NCBI RefSeq assembly: GCF_024198175.1
Contig: NZ_JAJVKV010000007.1
Span: 420,754 to 484,753, forward strand
Source: Pyxidicoccus xibeiensis
Lineage (GTDB): Bacteria; Myxococcota; Myxococcia; Myxococcales; Myxococcaceae
Length of the DNA stretch: 64,000 nt
Direction: 5' to 3'
Notes under the pieces: model-generated
Told to the model about the DNA's origin: nothing
What the model saw: the letters and a program-made list of their open reading frames with translations, nothing else
Databases searched by the model: none
Program-made: the position numbers and the translations under genes
Shown: in pieces, positions 9,139 through 18,441 of the stretch
Layout: every line of letters begins with the position of its first letter
Position numbering within the stretch: the first letter of the stretch is position 1

Positions 9139-9848
9139 GGCGTGCCAGCCATGCCCCAGTCGTAGACGCGCACGCGGCAGACCTCCTCCGGCGGCACCCC
9201 GGGTGGAGGCTTCGCCGCACACGTCAGCAGCCGCATCCGCGTGCGGCCCTCCGGCGTGACGGTGATGCCCATGGGCAGCCACCCGCCCTGGGGCACCGCT
9301 CCCTCGAAGTACGGGGTCCATGTTCCTTCCTCGTCTCCCTGGAGGATGAGCCAGGCGGACGGCTCCGCGCCCTGCACGCGCAGGCGCAGCCGGTCTCCCG
9401 CCCGCAGCTCCGCCAGCTCCTCCGCGGGCATGCCGTTGACCACGAGCACCCCCTCGCGCGCAACCGCCACGTCCAGTGACGCGCTCCCCTTCCACCGCCC
9501 CCCGGGGACCACCCCCGCCTCCGGCGAACGGACGACGAGGAACACGCTCACCGCCAGCACCGGAAGGGCGAAGGCGGGTGCCCACCGCCACCACGCCGGA
9601 CGCGCGGGACGTGCAGGCAGCGCCGCCGCGGCCGCGAGCAACGCCTCGGGGACCTGCTCGTAGGCGGCGGCGCGCGTCTGGGCATGCTCGGCCTCCACCC
9701 GCTGCTGGCAGTGCGCGCACGTCGTGAGGTGCGCCTCGGCGGACGCGCGCTCCTCCGGTGGCAGCAGCCCGAGCACCACCTGCGACACGCGCCACCCGGA
9801 CAGGCACTCACCGGACGGCTTGGACCTGGGGAACGGCTCAGCCACCAT
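9135..9848 (-). CDS. membrane anti-sigma factor with zinc finger
   Basis: The product has 237 residues. A ZAS-type zinc-binding anti-sigma motif H-x3-C-x2-C is visible as His40, Cys44 and Cys47 (EAHLTTCAHCQQRVEAEH). A single membrane segment spans about 86-106. The extracytoplasmic part (about 110-237) is beta-rich and loosely resembles the DUF4384-type domains found near caspases. It probably holds the adjacent sigma factor at the membrane until a signal releases it. The ATG at 9848 overlaps the sigma stop by 11 bases, and the TGA overlaps the caspase GTG by 4 bases, so the three genes form one coupled operon. Confidence 0.88.
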   Translation of the reverse strand: MVAEPFPRSKPSGECLSGWRVSQVVLGLLPPEERASAEAHLTTCAHCQQRVEAEHAQTRAAAYEQVPEALLAAAAALPARPARPAWWRWAPAFALPVLAVSVFLVVRSPEAGVVPGGRWKGSASLDVAVAREGVLVVNGMPAEELAELRAGDRLRLRVQGAEPSAWLILQGDEEGTWTPYFEGAVPQGGWLPMGITVTPEGRTRMRLLTCAAKPPPGVPPEEVCRVRVYDWGMAGTP

Positions 9849-10353
9849 GGCCTGCTTCCTTTCTCCGAACGTCTTGCAGCATGAGCTCGGCGTGCGCCCG
9901 GAACTTCTCCAGCCTCCGGCCCACGGTGCGGCGCGGGACGCCGAGCACCCCGGCAATCTCCTCGTGCTCCATGCCGTGGATGAAGTAGCAGGCGGCAATC
10001 TGCGCCAGCTCCGGGTCCGCCTCCGCCAGCACCTTGCGCAGCGCCAGCCCGTCCTCGGGTGAGCGCGCGCTCGCGGGCTCCTCGTGGGACAGGTGCGCCT
10101 CGTGCAGCCCCTGGCGGCGGCGCGCGTCGCGCAGCCGGTTGAGGGCCAGGTTGGTGCTGGTGCGGTAGAGGAACGCGGCGGTGTCCTGCTCCTCGCCGCT
10201 GCGCTCCCGGTGCTGCAGGTAGCGGATGAACGCCTCCTGCGCGACGTCCTCCGCGGCGGCGGGCTCGCCCAGGATGCGCAGGGCGCAGCCGCGCACCAGC
10301 GCCACGTGGCGCCGGTAGAGCGTGGAGATGTCGAGGGAAGAGGTGGGAGTCAT
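9838..10353 (-). CDS. ECF-type RNA polymerase sigma factor
   Basis: The product has 171 residues. Region 2 is visible as LRILGEPAAAEDVAQEAFIR with the usual downstream YLYRTSTNLALNRLRD-like stretch, and region 4 as GMEHEEIAGVLGVPRRTVGR, a helix-turn-helix. Length and order fit the extracytoplasmic-function class. It is first in an operon with its cognate anti-sigma and an exported caspase, so it probably senses an envelope condition and controls its own operon. I chose the ATG at 10353; GTG at 10374 in the same frame is possible, and neither has a strong ribosome site. A direct repeat lies just upstream (10370-10399). Confidence 0.88.
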   Translation of the reverse strand: MTPTSSLDISTLYRRHVALVRGCALRILGEPAAAEDVAQEAFIRYLQHRERSGEEQDTAAFLYRTSTNLALNRLRDARRRQGLHEAHLSHEEPASARSPEDGLALRKVLAEADPELAQIAACYFIHGMEHEEIAGVLGVPRRTVGRRLEKFRAHAELMLQDVRRKEAGHGG

Positions 10354-10369
10354 GACGCCGCACCCTGGA

Positions 10370-10399
10370 GACACCCGGGCGCGAATCCGCGGACACCCG
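10370..10399. repeat. 8-bp direct repeat upstream of the sigma gene
   Basis: GACACCCG occurs at 10370-10377 and again at 10392-10399, 22 bases apart, close to two helical turns. The pair lies 17 to 46 bases upstream of the sigma ATG. It could be an operator or an autoregulatory site. The spacing is suggestive, but two short GC-rich repeats can arise by chance. Confidence 0.3.
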
Positions 10400-10479
10400 C
10401 TGGAAGAAAGCGCGGCGCCCGGGCCATGTGGGGCGGCGTGGGACAGCCTGCCCCGGGCCTGGACGCCGGACGTCGAAGC

Positions 10480-10917
10480 TCAGTCGTCGTGCTTCGCGTG
10501 GCCCTTCTTCTTGCCGCGGCCCCGTCCGTGCCCGTGGCCGTGGTCGTCGTCATCCCAGTCGTCGTCCCGGTCGTCGCGCCGGGCCTTCACCTTCTCGTCC
10601 ACCTTGAGGAGGTTGCGCGTGTAGGCGTCGTAGTCCAGGTGCAGGTGGCCCTTCGCGTCGCGAGCGAAGGCGTGGAACTTCACCTTCCACACGTCGTTGC
10701 CGGTGCGGTGCGCCTCCTTCAGCCGGCACTCGTACCCGCGCGAGCGGCACTGGCCGAAGCCCAGGTCCACCGCCTCGTTGTAGGACATGGAGGACGGACG
10801 TGGGGGCGGAGGCGGAGGCGGCTGCGGCCGGGGCGCCGGGCGCGGCAGGGGGCGCGTGCGGACGACACAGCCCGGAGTGAGGAGCAGACCACCAAGGAGC
10901 AGCAGGGCGATTCGCAT
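10480..10917 (-). CDS. small lipoprotein with Asp/His-rich tail
   Basis: The product has 145 residues. The signal peptide MRIALLLLGGLLLTPGC has a lipobox-like end with Cys17. A proline-rich stretch (about 23-41) follows, then a short globular part with SYNEAVDLGFGQCRSRGYEC and the hydrophilic EAHRTGNDVWKVKFHAF. The final 30 residues alternate runs of Asp, His, Gly, Arg and Lys (DDDWDDDDHGHGHGRGRG) and could bind metal ions or polyanions. Family not recognised. The gene stands alone between the sigma operon and the NlpC/P60-like gene, on the same strand as both. Confidence 0.7.
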   Translation of the reverse strand: MRIALLLLGGLLLTPGCVVRTRPLPRPAPRPQPPPPPPPRPSSMSYNEAVDLGFGQCRSRGYECRLKEAHRTGNDVWKVKFHAFARDAKGHLHLDYDAYTRNLLKVDEKVKARRDDRDDDWDDDDHGHGHGRGRGKKKGHAKHDD

Positions 10918-10987
10918 GCCGCCTATGACTCCCCGGAGCGCCGGATGTTCACAGCCACGCTGGGTATGAGCAGACCGCGCTGGAAGG

Positions 10988-11866
10988 TTACAGCCCCTCT
11001 GGCGAGGCGAACGCGGCGAACAGCTCTCCGGCGAGGTAGGCGCGGGAGCCCTTGGCGGCGGGGCGGATGAAGTCGTTGAGGACGGGCCCGCCCTGGCCGA
11101 GCTGGTGCTTCGTGGGCGCGGACAGGTTCAGCCGCGAGCGCGCCACGCCCTTGCCGCCGCGGTGGATGAAGGTGACGGTGCCCTCGGCGTCCACACCCTC
11201 CACGACGCCGATGTGGGTCATCCCGTCATTGCGCCGGCCGTCGCGGTTGCGGTCATACGTTTCGCGGAAGAACACGAGGTCGCCGGGGCGCGGGGCCTGG
11301 TGGTGGACGGTGCCCACCTCCAGGGCGCGCCGGAAGATGGCGGAGACGGCGTTCTCCCCCGAGAGGAAGCCATGGGCCACCAGGTCGATGCCCGCGGCGA
11401 GGTACGCCAGCCGCACGAAGCCCGAGCAGTCATTGGGCACGCCCTTGCCCAGCTTGCGAGCCCCGACGAGCTGCGCGGAGCGCGTGACGATGGAGCGCGC
11501 CAGCTCATTGGGAGAGAGCAGCTCGTCCCAGAAGCGCCCGGTGGTATTGGCCGGCCCCGTCACCATCGCGGCGGCCTGCAGGGCGGCGGCAATCACCCCG
11601 GCGGTGACCAGCCGCACCTTCTCCTCCTGAGCCTCGGCGCTCGAAGCCGTCACCGCGCCTGCCTGCTCCGACGGGGAGTGAGGCGCGGCACCGGCCTCAG
11701 GGCCCGCCACCGCCACCACCGGGGCTTCCATCCCCATGGGCGACTCCGCGGCGCGGGTCTTCACGGTGGCACAGCCGACGAGAGCGCACAGGGGGATGGC
11801 GGCGAACAGGCGAAGGCGGAGCAACAGCAACTCTCCCGAGAAAGGTTGGTGCCCATTCAATCTCAC
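10988..11866 (-). CDS. NlpC/P60-like cell-wall hydrolase lipoprotein
   Basis: The product has 292 residues if it starts at GTG 11866. The lipobox LVGC places the lipidated Cys at residue 32. The C-terminal half carries a papain-like NlpC/P60 or CHAP fold: the catalytic Cys is probably C147 in VPNDCSGFVRLAY and the His H218 in MTHIGVVEG, with FIHRGG following. Family members cleave peptidoglycan stem or cross-link peptides in the periplasm. No ribosome site precedes the GTG. TTG at 11824, six bases after GGGAGAG, would give a more typical short signal peptide and may be the true start. An Ala-rich linker (about 40-110) separates lipid anchor and enzyme. Confidence 0.8.
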   Translation of the reverse strand: MRLNGHQPFSGELLLLRLRLFAAIPLCALVGCATVKTRAAESPMGMEAPVVAVAGPEAGAAPHSPSEQAGAVTASSAEAQEEKVRLVTAGVIAAALQAAAMVTGPANTTGRFWDELLSPNELARSIVTRSAQLVGARKLGKGVPNDCSGFVRLAYLAAGIDLVAHGFLSGENAVSAIFRRALEVGTVHHQAPRPGDLVFFRETYDRNRDGRRNDGMTHIGVVEGVDAEGTVTFIHRGGKGVARSRLNLSAPTKHQLGQGGPVLNDFIRPAAKGSRAYLAGELFAAFASPEGL

Positions 11867-11897
11867 CTATCGGGTGTGTCGCCAAGAACTCGGTGTG

Positions 11898-14800
11898 TCA
11901 GCCCTCCCAGGTGGAGAGGAGGTCTCGCACCCGCGCGTACCTCTGGAGCAGGGTGGCGCGGTGGGCGCTGAGCATGACCATGGAGCCGATGACCAGCAGG
12001 CCCAGCATGAACAGCGACGCGGCGGCGATGCGGTGGTCCCTCATGCCGAAGCGCACCAGGTTGGCGGCGATGCACGTCACCAGGAACGCGGTGCCCAGGT
12101 ACATATAGGAGCGGATGCGCAGGGCGATGCCGAAGCCCACGCCCACCACGCAGAGGAAGACGCACAGGAGCATCGCGCTCCCGTCGCTGAACATGAGCGG
12201 CTTCCACGCGCCCGCCACGTAGATGGCGGTGACGGCCACCGCGCGCAGCCGCGCGTACGTCACCTCGTCGATGGAGGCCCTGAACACGCGCAGCAGCGCC
12301 AGCAGCGAGAGGCCCGCGGGGATGACGTAGTACTGCGGCTCGCCGGTGCCGGTGCCCTGCCACACCAGGAGCAGGGCCGCGTTGAAGGCCACCACCGACG
12401 CCAGCGACGCCGCTCCTCGGCGCGCGGGGTGCGTGCCCAGCGCGGCGAAGTGCGCGGCATGGCCCACCAGCAGGGCGGCCACGTAGAGCGGCTCGCCCCA
12501 CGGCGCGGAGAGCAGCCCGGCCAGCGGGAAGAGGAACGCGCCCACCAGCGCGGGCCGGCGGAAGACGTCCAGCCCCGAGCCCTCGCGCTGCACGAAGAAG
12601 TACAGGCCGGTGAAGAGGGCGCCACCCACCAGGGCCGCGAGGCTGTCCGCGGCACCCGGGCTCACGCCCATGCCCAGCAGCCGCACGGAGAGGTAGCCCA
12701 GCGCGAGCACGCCCTGCGCGAGGTAGGCGGACAGCTCGTCCTCCTCCACGGCGGCGCGGCGCACCAGGGCGAAGAGCAGCACCGCCAGCGAGACACTGGC
12801 GACCAGCGCCTCGCGCAGCGCATCCTCGGAAGCACCCAGCAGTGCCAGCCCCAGCAGCACCTCGGTGAGCGCGACGACGGTGAAGCCGTGCCCCACGCCC
12901 CGGCGCCACTTCGCCCCGGCCAGGAAGAGCGCCAGCGCGGCGAGCAGCGCGCTGGCCGCGCCGAAGAACGGCAGGATGAACTCCGAGCCCCGGCCGGACG
13001 AGTACACCGCGCCCAGGTGCATCAGCAGGCCGTGCACGGCGGCAAGCGACGCCAGCCAGCCCACCACCTCGCGCTCCCGGCGCCGCAGCACCACGGCCCA
13101 CGCCGCGCCCAGGCCGAAGAGGATGCACAGCGGTGTGCCCGCGTGCTCCAGGTCCCTCAGGCCCGCCAGTGACAGCAGCGCCAGCACCCAGCCGCCGTGG
13201 TGCAGCGCCCCGCCCACGCGCACGCCCCGCGCGTCCAGCGCCGTGCCCACCAGACACAGCAGCAGTCCCGTCCCGCTGAGCACCGCCGGTGCCCACAGCG
13301 GGGGCACCGCGGCGACGAGCGACGCGCCCAGCAGCACGGTGGCCACGTTGGCCATCCACCGCTCTCGCGCCACCATGAGGACGCACGAGACGACGCCCGC
13401 GCCCACCGCCACCGGCAGCGTCAGCGAGCCCACGCCCGAGTCCACCAGCCGGCCCACCAGCAGCAGCGCCAGGGCGCCCGCGCCACCGACCCACAGCGGC
13501 TCGCTCCAGGTGCCACCCGGCTCCGGCAGCACGCGCGCGAAGGCCCCGGAGAGCGCGCGCTGCACGCGGCCGGACTGGCACGCGGCGGACAGCAGCGCGG
13601 CGCCGAGCGCCACGGCGATGACGGGCAGCCCCGCCTCGGGCCGCCACTCCAGGAAGTGCTTCCTGCCGACCAGATCCAGGCCCACCGGCGCCAGCGCCAG
13701 GGCCCACACGGCGGGCGTGAAGAGCCAGCGCTGGGACAGCAGGAACGCGGCGGCGCCCAGCACGGCGGCCAGCCCCACCAGGTTCATCGACGTGGGAGCA
13801 TCCAGCGCGGGCAGCGCCGCGATGGCGAGCGCGGTGAGGACGGACGCGGGCCGGAAGTACGTGTCCTCGGGGCACCGGAAGAAGGCCCACAGCGCCGCGG
13901 GCCGGTGGTGCGCGACGAGGGCCAGGCCCAGCAAGAGGACGGTGACGACGGGCCGCGCCTCGGGCACGAAGAGCAGCAGCAGCGCGGAGCCGCAGACGCG
14001 CAGGAAGGGACGCGGCCCCGGCATCAGCGCCAGCGCGGCGGTGAGGAAGTACAGCGGCCGGGGCTCCACCCAGCCCACCATCAGCAGCAGCGGGGCCACC
14101 CCGGCGAGCCAGCCCTGCATCCACAGGGACAGCTGGTGACGGGGCTTCTCCTCCTGCGAGCGCAGCAGCAGCGACGCCACGGCCGGCACGTGCTCCACCG
14201 CGCGCACCAGGGCCAGGAGCACCAGCGGCAGCGCATCCACCCAGCCGGGCGGCCTGCCGCCCACGACGGCGATGCCCACGAAGGTGAAGGGCACCGCGAA
14301 GCCAGCGAAGAAGGGCTGGCGGTTGGCACGCGTCCACAGCAGCGGCAGCGTCAGGGTGCCCAGGGCCAGCAGCGGCAGGCTCGCGTCGTCCCATTCCACC
14401 ACGGCGAGGCCCAGCACGACGATGGCGGCCACCGTGGCGACCAGGGCGAAGCGCTGCCCGCCCGCGCCGATGCGCAGCACGGCGGGCACTTCCTCCAGCA
14501 CGGCCAGGACGCTCAGCACGGCGGCCAGGCCCAGGAGCGCCACCGGGTTGACGGTGGAGAGCGCGACAGCGGCATACAGCGCGGCCACGGCGACGCTGAC
14601 GCCGGCCGGCAGCGCGCGCGCGGTGAGCAGGGCGGCGAACGACGCACCGAGCAGCGTCGCCACATGCAGCGACGCCCCGGCCTCCACCGCGCCGACCAGC
14701 GGAAAGACGAGCGCCACCAGGGCCGCGGTGGTGGTGCTGGCGCTGCGCCCCCAGCGCGCGGCGGTGAGCGAGGTGCCCAGCGACCAGAGGACGAACAGCG

Positions 14801-17615
14801 CCACCGACAGGCCCGGCGACATCCACCCGCCCCACGGCGAGTAGTACCGTCCCAGGTCGGGCAGCAGCGCGAGGGCGGCGATGACGACCGCGAGCGGCCG
14901 CACGAAGCGGAACGTGTGCGACGTCACCGCGACGGAAGCCGCGGCGGTGAGTATCACCAGGCCCAGCCCCGGCACCTCGGTCGCCATTCCCACGGGCAGC
15001 GCGAGCAGGGCGTAGAAGACGGCGGGCAGGCCGAGCATCCGGAGCAGCCCACCGCGCTCCCCCAGCAGCGCGAGTCCGAGCGCCACGAGGGCGAGGGTGG
15101 GCGCCACCGCGTCCGGCGTCAGGTGGCCGGTGAGCCGGGGCAGGGCCGCTGCCGCGAGGCCCGCGGCGAAGGCCATGACGACAGGGCTCTGGACGGCACA
15201 GGCCGCGACGAGCGCGGCGCCGCCACACAGCCACACGCCCGTCAAGGCCAGCGCCCCGCCGTCGAAGGCGCCCATGAGGAAGCCCGCGGAGGAAATCACC
15301 CCGACGACCGAGGCGAGCAGCCAGCGCGTGCGCGCGGTGACCAGCAGCGCCACGGTGGCGAGCGCCAGCCCGAACAGGCCGGACGCCACCGACGCGGCCG
15401 GCGCGCCCAGCACCGCCAGCGCCTGGAAGGGCACGAACAGCGCCAGCACCGCGCCGACGACGGTCAGGTAGTAGCGCTGCACCAGCAGGCCCGTCGCGAG
15501 GCACACCACGCTCAGGCCCAGCGCGCTCCACAGGGCCGGACGCACATCCGGGCCGGACATGCCGTAGAGAGCAAAGAGGGGGCTGGCCACGGCGGTGGCG
15601 CGCAGCAGCACCTCCGCGAAGGCGACGTCACGCGCATTGCCCGTGCGCTCACCGCGCCACAGCCGCGACACGGCGAGCACGACGCCGGCAATCACGAAGG
15701 GCAGCGCGGTCAGGGCGCCGTACTGCAAGGGCAGCTTGTCGGCGACGGGGTAGCCCAGCTGCGCCTTGAGCGCGTCGACGAGCCGGCGCAGGGGGCCGGG
15801 GATGAGCTGGCCGCTGGAGGTATAGGCGAAGTACGTGCTCGCATAGGCGCCGTACACCCAGGGCAGGCGGGCGATACCGCCGCGCGCCAGCGACACCAGC
15901 GTCCAGGTGAGGATGGCGGCGGTGACGAAGAAGGCGGGCGCCGGAGCCGTCGCCGCGACGATGAGGCACGTCGCCTGGATGGCGACCCCGCTAATCGCGA
16001 GCGTGTCGGCGGCGCGCTCGGGGTCCAGGGTGCGGAAGCGCAGCGAGGTGAAGAACAGGAAGGCCACGAGCGGCGCGTAGGTGCCCGGCGCGGCCTCGAC
16101 GCCCGCATCCACGAGCGCCACGTGCAGGCGCACCGCGTAGACGACGAGGAGGAACAGCGGCGCGACCAGGGCGAAGAAGAGCGCGACTCCCTTGCGCGGC
16201 TCGGGCGTGGGCCGCGACGAGAGGATGAAGAAGAGGACGCAGGGCAGGACGTTGAGCCACAGCGCGAAGGACCCGAGCCGCGCGGCGAGCGGCGCCAGCC
16301 CCATCATCAGCGTGCTCGCGGCGAGGAAGGCCTGGACGAGCGGGCGGGACGAGACGTCGAAGCCCTCCGCCGGCTTGCGCACGAGGACGGCGGCGAGCCC
16401 GGCCCACACGAGCAGCAGCGGGATGAGCACCATGGAGCCCACGCCGCTGAACTGGATGCCCTCTCCCAGGTCGAGGGGCCCGAGCGCGATGCCCGCGAGC
16501 GGAGCAACGGCCGAGCCGATGAGGCCGAGGATGCGGCCCTGGTGGCGCAGCGCCTCGCGCCGGGCGAGGAACGCGCCCCAGACGGAGAAGCCCGCGGAGC
16601 AGCCGGCCGTCATCCCGAACACGGTGAGCGAGCGGGTGTTCGACGACATCCCGTCCCAGCTCTCGAAGACGAAGTACAGGGTGCCCGAGAGGATGAGGAA
16701 GGCACCGATGAACCACATGATGCTCTCGTAGAGGAACGGCCTCCACACGCGGTTCCACGTGGAGGTCTCCTCGACGAACCGGGCGGTGAGGGTGCGCGGC
16801 GTCGGAGGCTCTGCGTACGCCTCCGCGGGATTCTCGGGCAGCGGGAGAGCCGCCGCGGGGACATGAGCGTCGCCCGCATCGAAACCACCCTCGGAGGCGC
16901 GTGCGGAGAACGCCGCGTGCGCCGAATCACGCGCGGACTCCTGTCCGAAGGGCACCGACTCCGCCGAAGCACTCCCGCCCTCACGCCGGGCCGCCACCGA
17001 CTCCGCCGAAGCGGTCTCTCCATCGCGCCGGGCCGCCACCGGCTCCGCCGCAGCCTGGGGCTCCGTCGCCTGAGCAAAGGCCGTGGACTCCGCCGCGACC
17101 GTCTCACCTTCACGCCGGGCAGCCGCCTCCACGCCCTCGCGCACCGTCGCCGAAGCCGGTCCCTCCACCTCACCGCGCGCGGCCACCGGCCCGGGGCCTG
17201 CGGCCTCCGCGCCACCGTGCTCCGTTACCGCAGCGGAAATCATCGCATCCGCGGCACCGTGCTTCGCCACCTCGGAGGAAACCGTCGCCTGCGCGGAAGC
17301 CATCGTCTCCGGCAGCGCCACCCCCACGGGCCCCAGTGCCACCGCGCCCTGCCCCAGCCCCACGTTCTCCGGGGCGGTCTCGGTGAGCACGGCGAGGAGG
17401 ATGCGCGCCTGTCGCTCGTACCGCTGGGACAGGAACTGGCTGACGTTGCGCGGGACCTCGTTGCTGTCCCAGCGCTTCAGCTCGTCGAGAAGGAAGTGGA
17501 CGTGCGCGAGCTCGGCCTCGACGACGGACCGGGCACGCGCGGACATCGCCGAGCCACAGAGCGCGCAGTGCTGGGCGGTTCCAAGCCGTTCCTGCCGGCA
17601 TTCAGGGCAGTACAT
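11898..17615 (-). CDS. giant polytopic membrane protein with N-terminal zinc ribbon (1,905 aa)
   Basis: The product begins MYCPECRQERLGTAQHCALC, a zinc ribbon with Cys3/6/17/20. Residues 22-100 are helical (VVEAELAHVHFLLDELKRW). Residues about 100-270 are a low-complexity Ala/Glu/Ser/Val linker with degenerate repeats such as VAARREG and SAESV. From about residue 290 to the end dozens of hydrophobic segments follow, beginning YESIMWFIGAFLILSGTLYF, separated by short charged loops; I estimate more than 40. The layout resembles DUF2157/DUF2339-type proteins but is far longer. No transporter signature or catalytic motif is visible. It is a single open frame with no break. Function unknown; an envelope scaffold, sensor or glycan-handling role is possible. 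Confidence 0.85.
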   Translation of the reverse strand: MYCPECRQERLGTAQHCALCGSAMSARARSVVEAELAHVHFLLDELKRWDSNEVPRNVSQFLSQRYERQARILLAVLTETAPENVGLGQGAVALGPVGVALPETMASAQATVSSEVAKHGAADAMISAAVTEHGGAEAAGPGPVAARGEVEGPASATVREGVEAAARREGETVAAESTAFAQATEPQAAAEPVAARRDGETASAESVAARREGGSASAESVPFGQESARDSAHAAFSARASEGGFDAGDAHVPAAALPLPENPAEAYAEPPTPRTLTARFVEETSTWNRVWRPFLYESIMWFIGAFLILSGTLYFVFESWDGMSSNTRSLTVFGMTAGCSAGFSVWGAFLARREALRHQGRILGLIGSAVAPLAGIALGPLDLGEGIQFSGVGSMVLIPLLLVWAGLAAVLVRKPAEGFDVSSRPLVQAFLAASTLMMGLAPLAARLGSFALWLNVLPCVLFFILSSRPTPEPRKGVALFFALVAPLFLLVVYAVRLHVALVDAGVEAAPGTYAPLVAFLFFTSLRFRTLDPERAADTLAISGVAIQATCLIVAATAPAPAFFVTAAILTWTLVSLARGGIARLPWVYGAYASTYFAYTSSGQLIPGPLRRLVDALKAQLGYPVADKLPLQYGALTALPFVIAGVVLAVSRLWRGERTGNARDVAFAEVLLRATAVASPLFALYGMSGPDVRPALWSALGLSVVCLATGLLVQRYYLTVVGAVLALFVPFQALAVLGAPAASVASGLFGLALATVALLVTARTRWLLASVVGVISSAGFLMGAFDGGALALTGVWLCGGAALVAACAVQSPVVMAFAAGLAAAALPRLTGHLTPDAVAPTLALVALGLALLGERGGLLRMLGLPAVFYALLALPVGMATEVPGLGLVILTAAASVAVTSHTFRFVRPLAVVIAALALLPDLGRYYSPWGGWMSPGLSVALFVLWSLGTSLTAARWGRSASTTTAALVALVFPLVGAVEAGASLHVATLLGASFAALLTARALPAGVSVAVAALYAAVALSTVNPVALLGLAAVLSVLAVLEEVPAVLRIGAGGQRFALVATVAAIVVLGLAVVEWDDASLPLLALGTLTLPLLWTRANRQPFFAGFAVPFTFVGIAVVGGRPPGWVDALPLVLLALVRAVEHVPAVASLLLRSQEEKPRHQLSLWMQGWLAGVAPLLLMVGWVEPRPLYFLTAALALMPGPRPFLRVCGSALLLLFVPEARPVVTVLLLGLALVAHHRPAALWAFFRCPEDTYFRPASVLTALAIAALPALDAPTSMNLVGLAAVLGAAAFLLSQRWLFTPAVWALALAPVGLDLVGRKHFLEWRPEAGLPVIAVALGAALLSAACQSGRVQRALSGAFARVLPEPGGTWSEPLWVGGAGALALLLVGRLVDSGVGSLTLPVAVGAGVVSCVLMVARERWMANVATVLLGASLVAAVPPLWAPAVLSGTGLLLCLVGTALDARGVRVGGALHHGGWVLALLSLAGLRDLEHAGTPLCILFGLGAAWAVVLRRREREVVGWLASLAAVHGLLMHLGAVYSSGRGSEFILPFFGAASALLAALALFLAGAKWRRGVGHGFTVVALTEVLLGLALLGASEDALREALVASVSLAVLLFALVRRAAVEEDELSAYLAQGVLALGYLSVRLLGMGVSPGAADSLAALVGGALFTGLYFFVQREGSGLDVFRRPALVGAFLFPLAGLLSAPWGEPLYVAALLVGHAAHFAALGTHPARRGAASLASVVAFNAALLLVWQGTGTGEPQYYVIPAGLSLLALLRVFRASIDEVTYARLRAVAVTAIYVAGAWKPLMFSDGSAMLLCVFLCVVGVGFGIALRIRSYMYLGTAFLVTCIAANLVRFGMRDHRIAAASLFMLGLLVIGSMVMLSAHRATLLQRYARVRDLLSTWEG

Positions 17616-17726
17616 GGCTCCCCCTCGTTACAACGGACATGCCACCCAGGATGCCCTGGAACCGGGCCGGGAGGGAAACCCGCTCTCAGGGAGCGGAAGC
17701 CGTGGGGTGCGTCGTGCCGGTGTCAC

Positions 17727-17746
17727 CTGTGCACCGGGGTGCACAG
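17727..17746. promoter_or_regulatory. operator-like perfect inverted repeat
   Basis: CTGTGCACC and GGTGCACAG are perfect inverted 9-bp arms around a GG centre, 63 bases upstream of the acetyltransferase ATG in the 194-bp gap between two divergent genes. Symmetry and spacing suit a dimeric repressor operator. Who binds is unknown, since no regulator gene is adjacent. Confidence 0.4.
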
Positions 17747-17809
17747 CCGGTGCGCAGTCCTGCACGCCACTGGCCCTAAACCCCGCGCTGTGGAAACGTT
17801 GCGGCCCCT

Positions 17810-18322
17810 ATGAGCACGAGCACGGAAGAATGGGTCGTCCGTCCCATCACGCCCGGGGACGACGCGGCGGTTGCGGCGGTCATCCGCACGGTGATGCCGG
17901 AGTTCGGCATGGACGGCCCCGGCTTCGCCATGCAGGACCCCGAGGTGATGGCGATGAGCGCGGCCTACTCACGGCCCCGGCACGCCTACTTCGTCGTCGA
18001 GCGGGCAGGCAAGGTCGTTGGCGGCGCCGGAATCGCCCCCCTGGAGGGCGGAGAGCCCACCGTCTGCGAGCTGCGCAAGATGTACTTCCTCACCGAGGCG
18101 CGTGGCCAGGGCATGGGAGAGCGGATGCTGCGCCGCTGCCTGGACTTCGCACGCGAGGCGGGCTTCCAGCGCTGCTACCTGGAGACCACCGTGGGCATGA
18201 AGCAGGCCCAGAAGCTCTACCGCCGCCTGGGCTTCGAGCCGCTGTGCGCTCCCCTGGGTCGCACGGGCCACTTCGGCTGCGACACCTGGTACGCCAGAGA
18301 CCTGGCGAAGCCGCTCGCCTGA
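17810..18322 (+). CDS. GNAT-family N-acetyltransferase
   Basis: The product has 170 residues. The acetyl-CoA pyrophosphate loop is visible in motif A as YFLTEARGQGMGERMLRRCL, preceded by the beta-4 strand CELRKM. Motif B follows in YLETTVGMKQAQKLYRRLGF, the usual helix plus LGF turn. This is the full length of a single GNAT domain and there is no signal peptide. The acceptor substrate cannot be read from sequence. An operator-like palindrome lies 63 bases upstream. The next genes on this strand are a small hydrophilic protein and endonuclease III, after a 119-bp gap. Confidence 0.85.
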   Translation: MSTSTEEWVVRPITPGDDAAVAAVIRTVMPEFGMDGPGFAMQDPEVMAMSAAYSRPRHAYFVVERAGKVVGGAGIAPLEGGEPTVCELRKMYFLTEARGQGMGERMLRRCLDFAREAGFQRCYLETTVGMKQAQKLYRRLGFEPLCAPLGRTGHFGCDTWYARDLAKPLA

Positions 18323-18441
18323 CCTGGGAGGTCTTCCCTCCGCCTTCCGACCCTCGCTCCCCTGCCCTCCCGGCAACCCCGGGAGCGGTCCCGGGCCTTG
18401 CCTCGTCCCCGTCCTCACCTTTCCTGGACGAGGAGGAGCAC

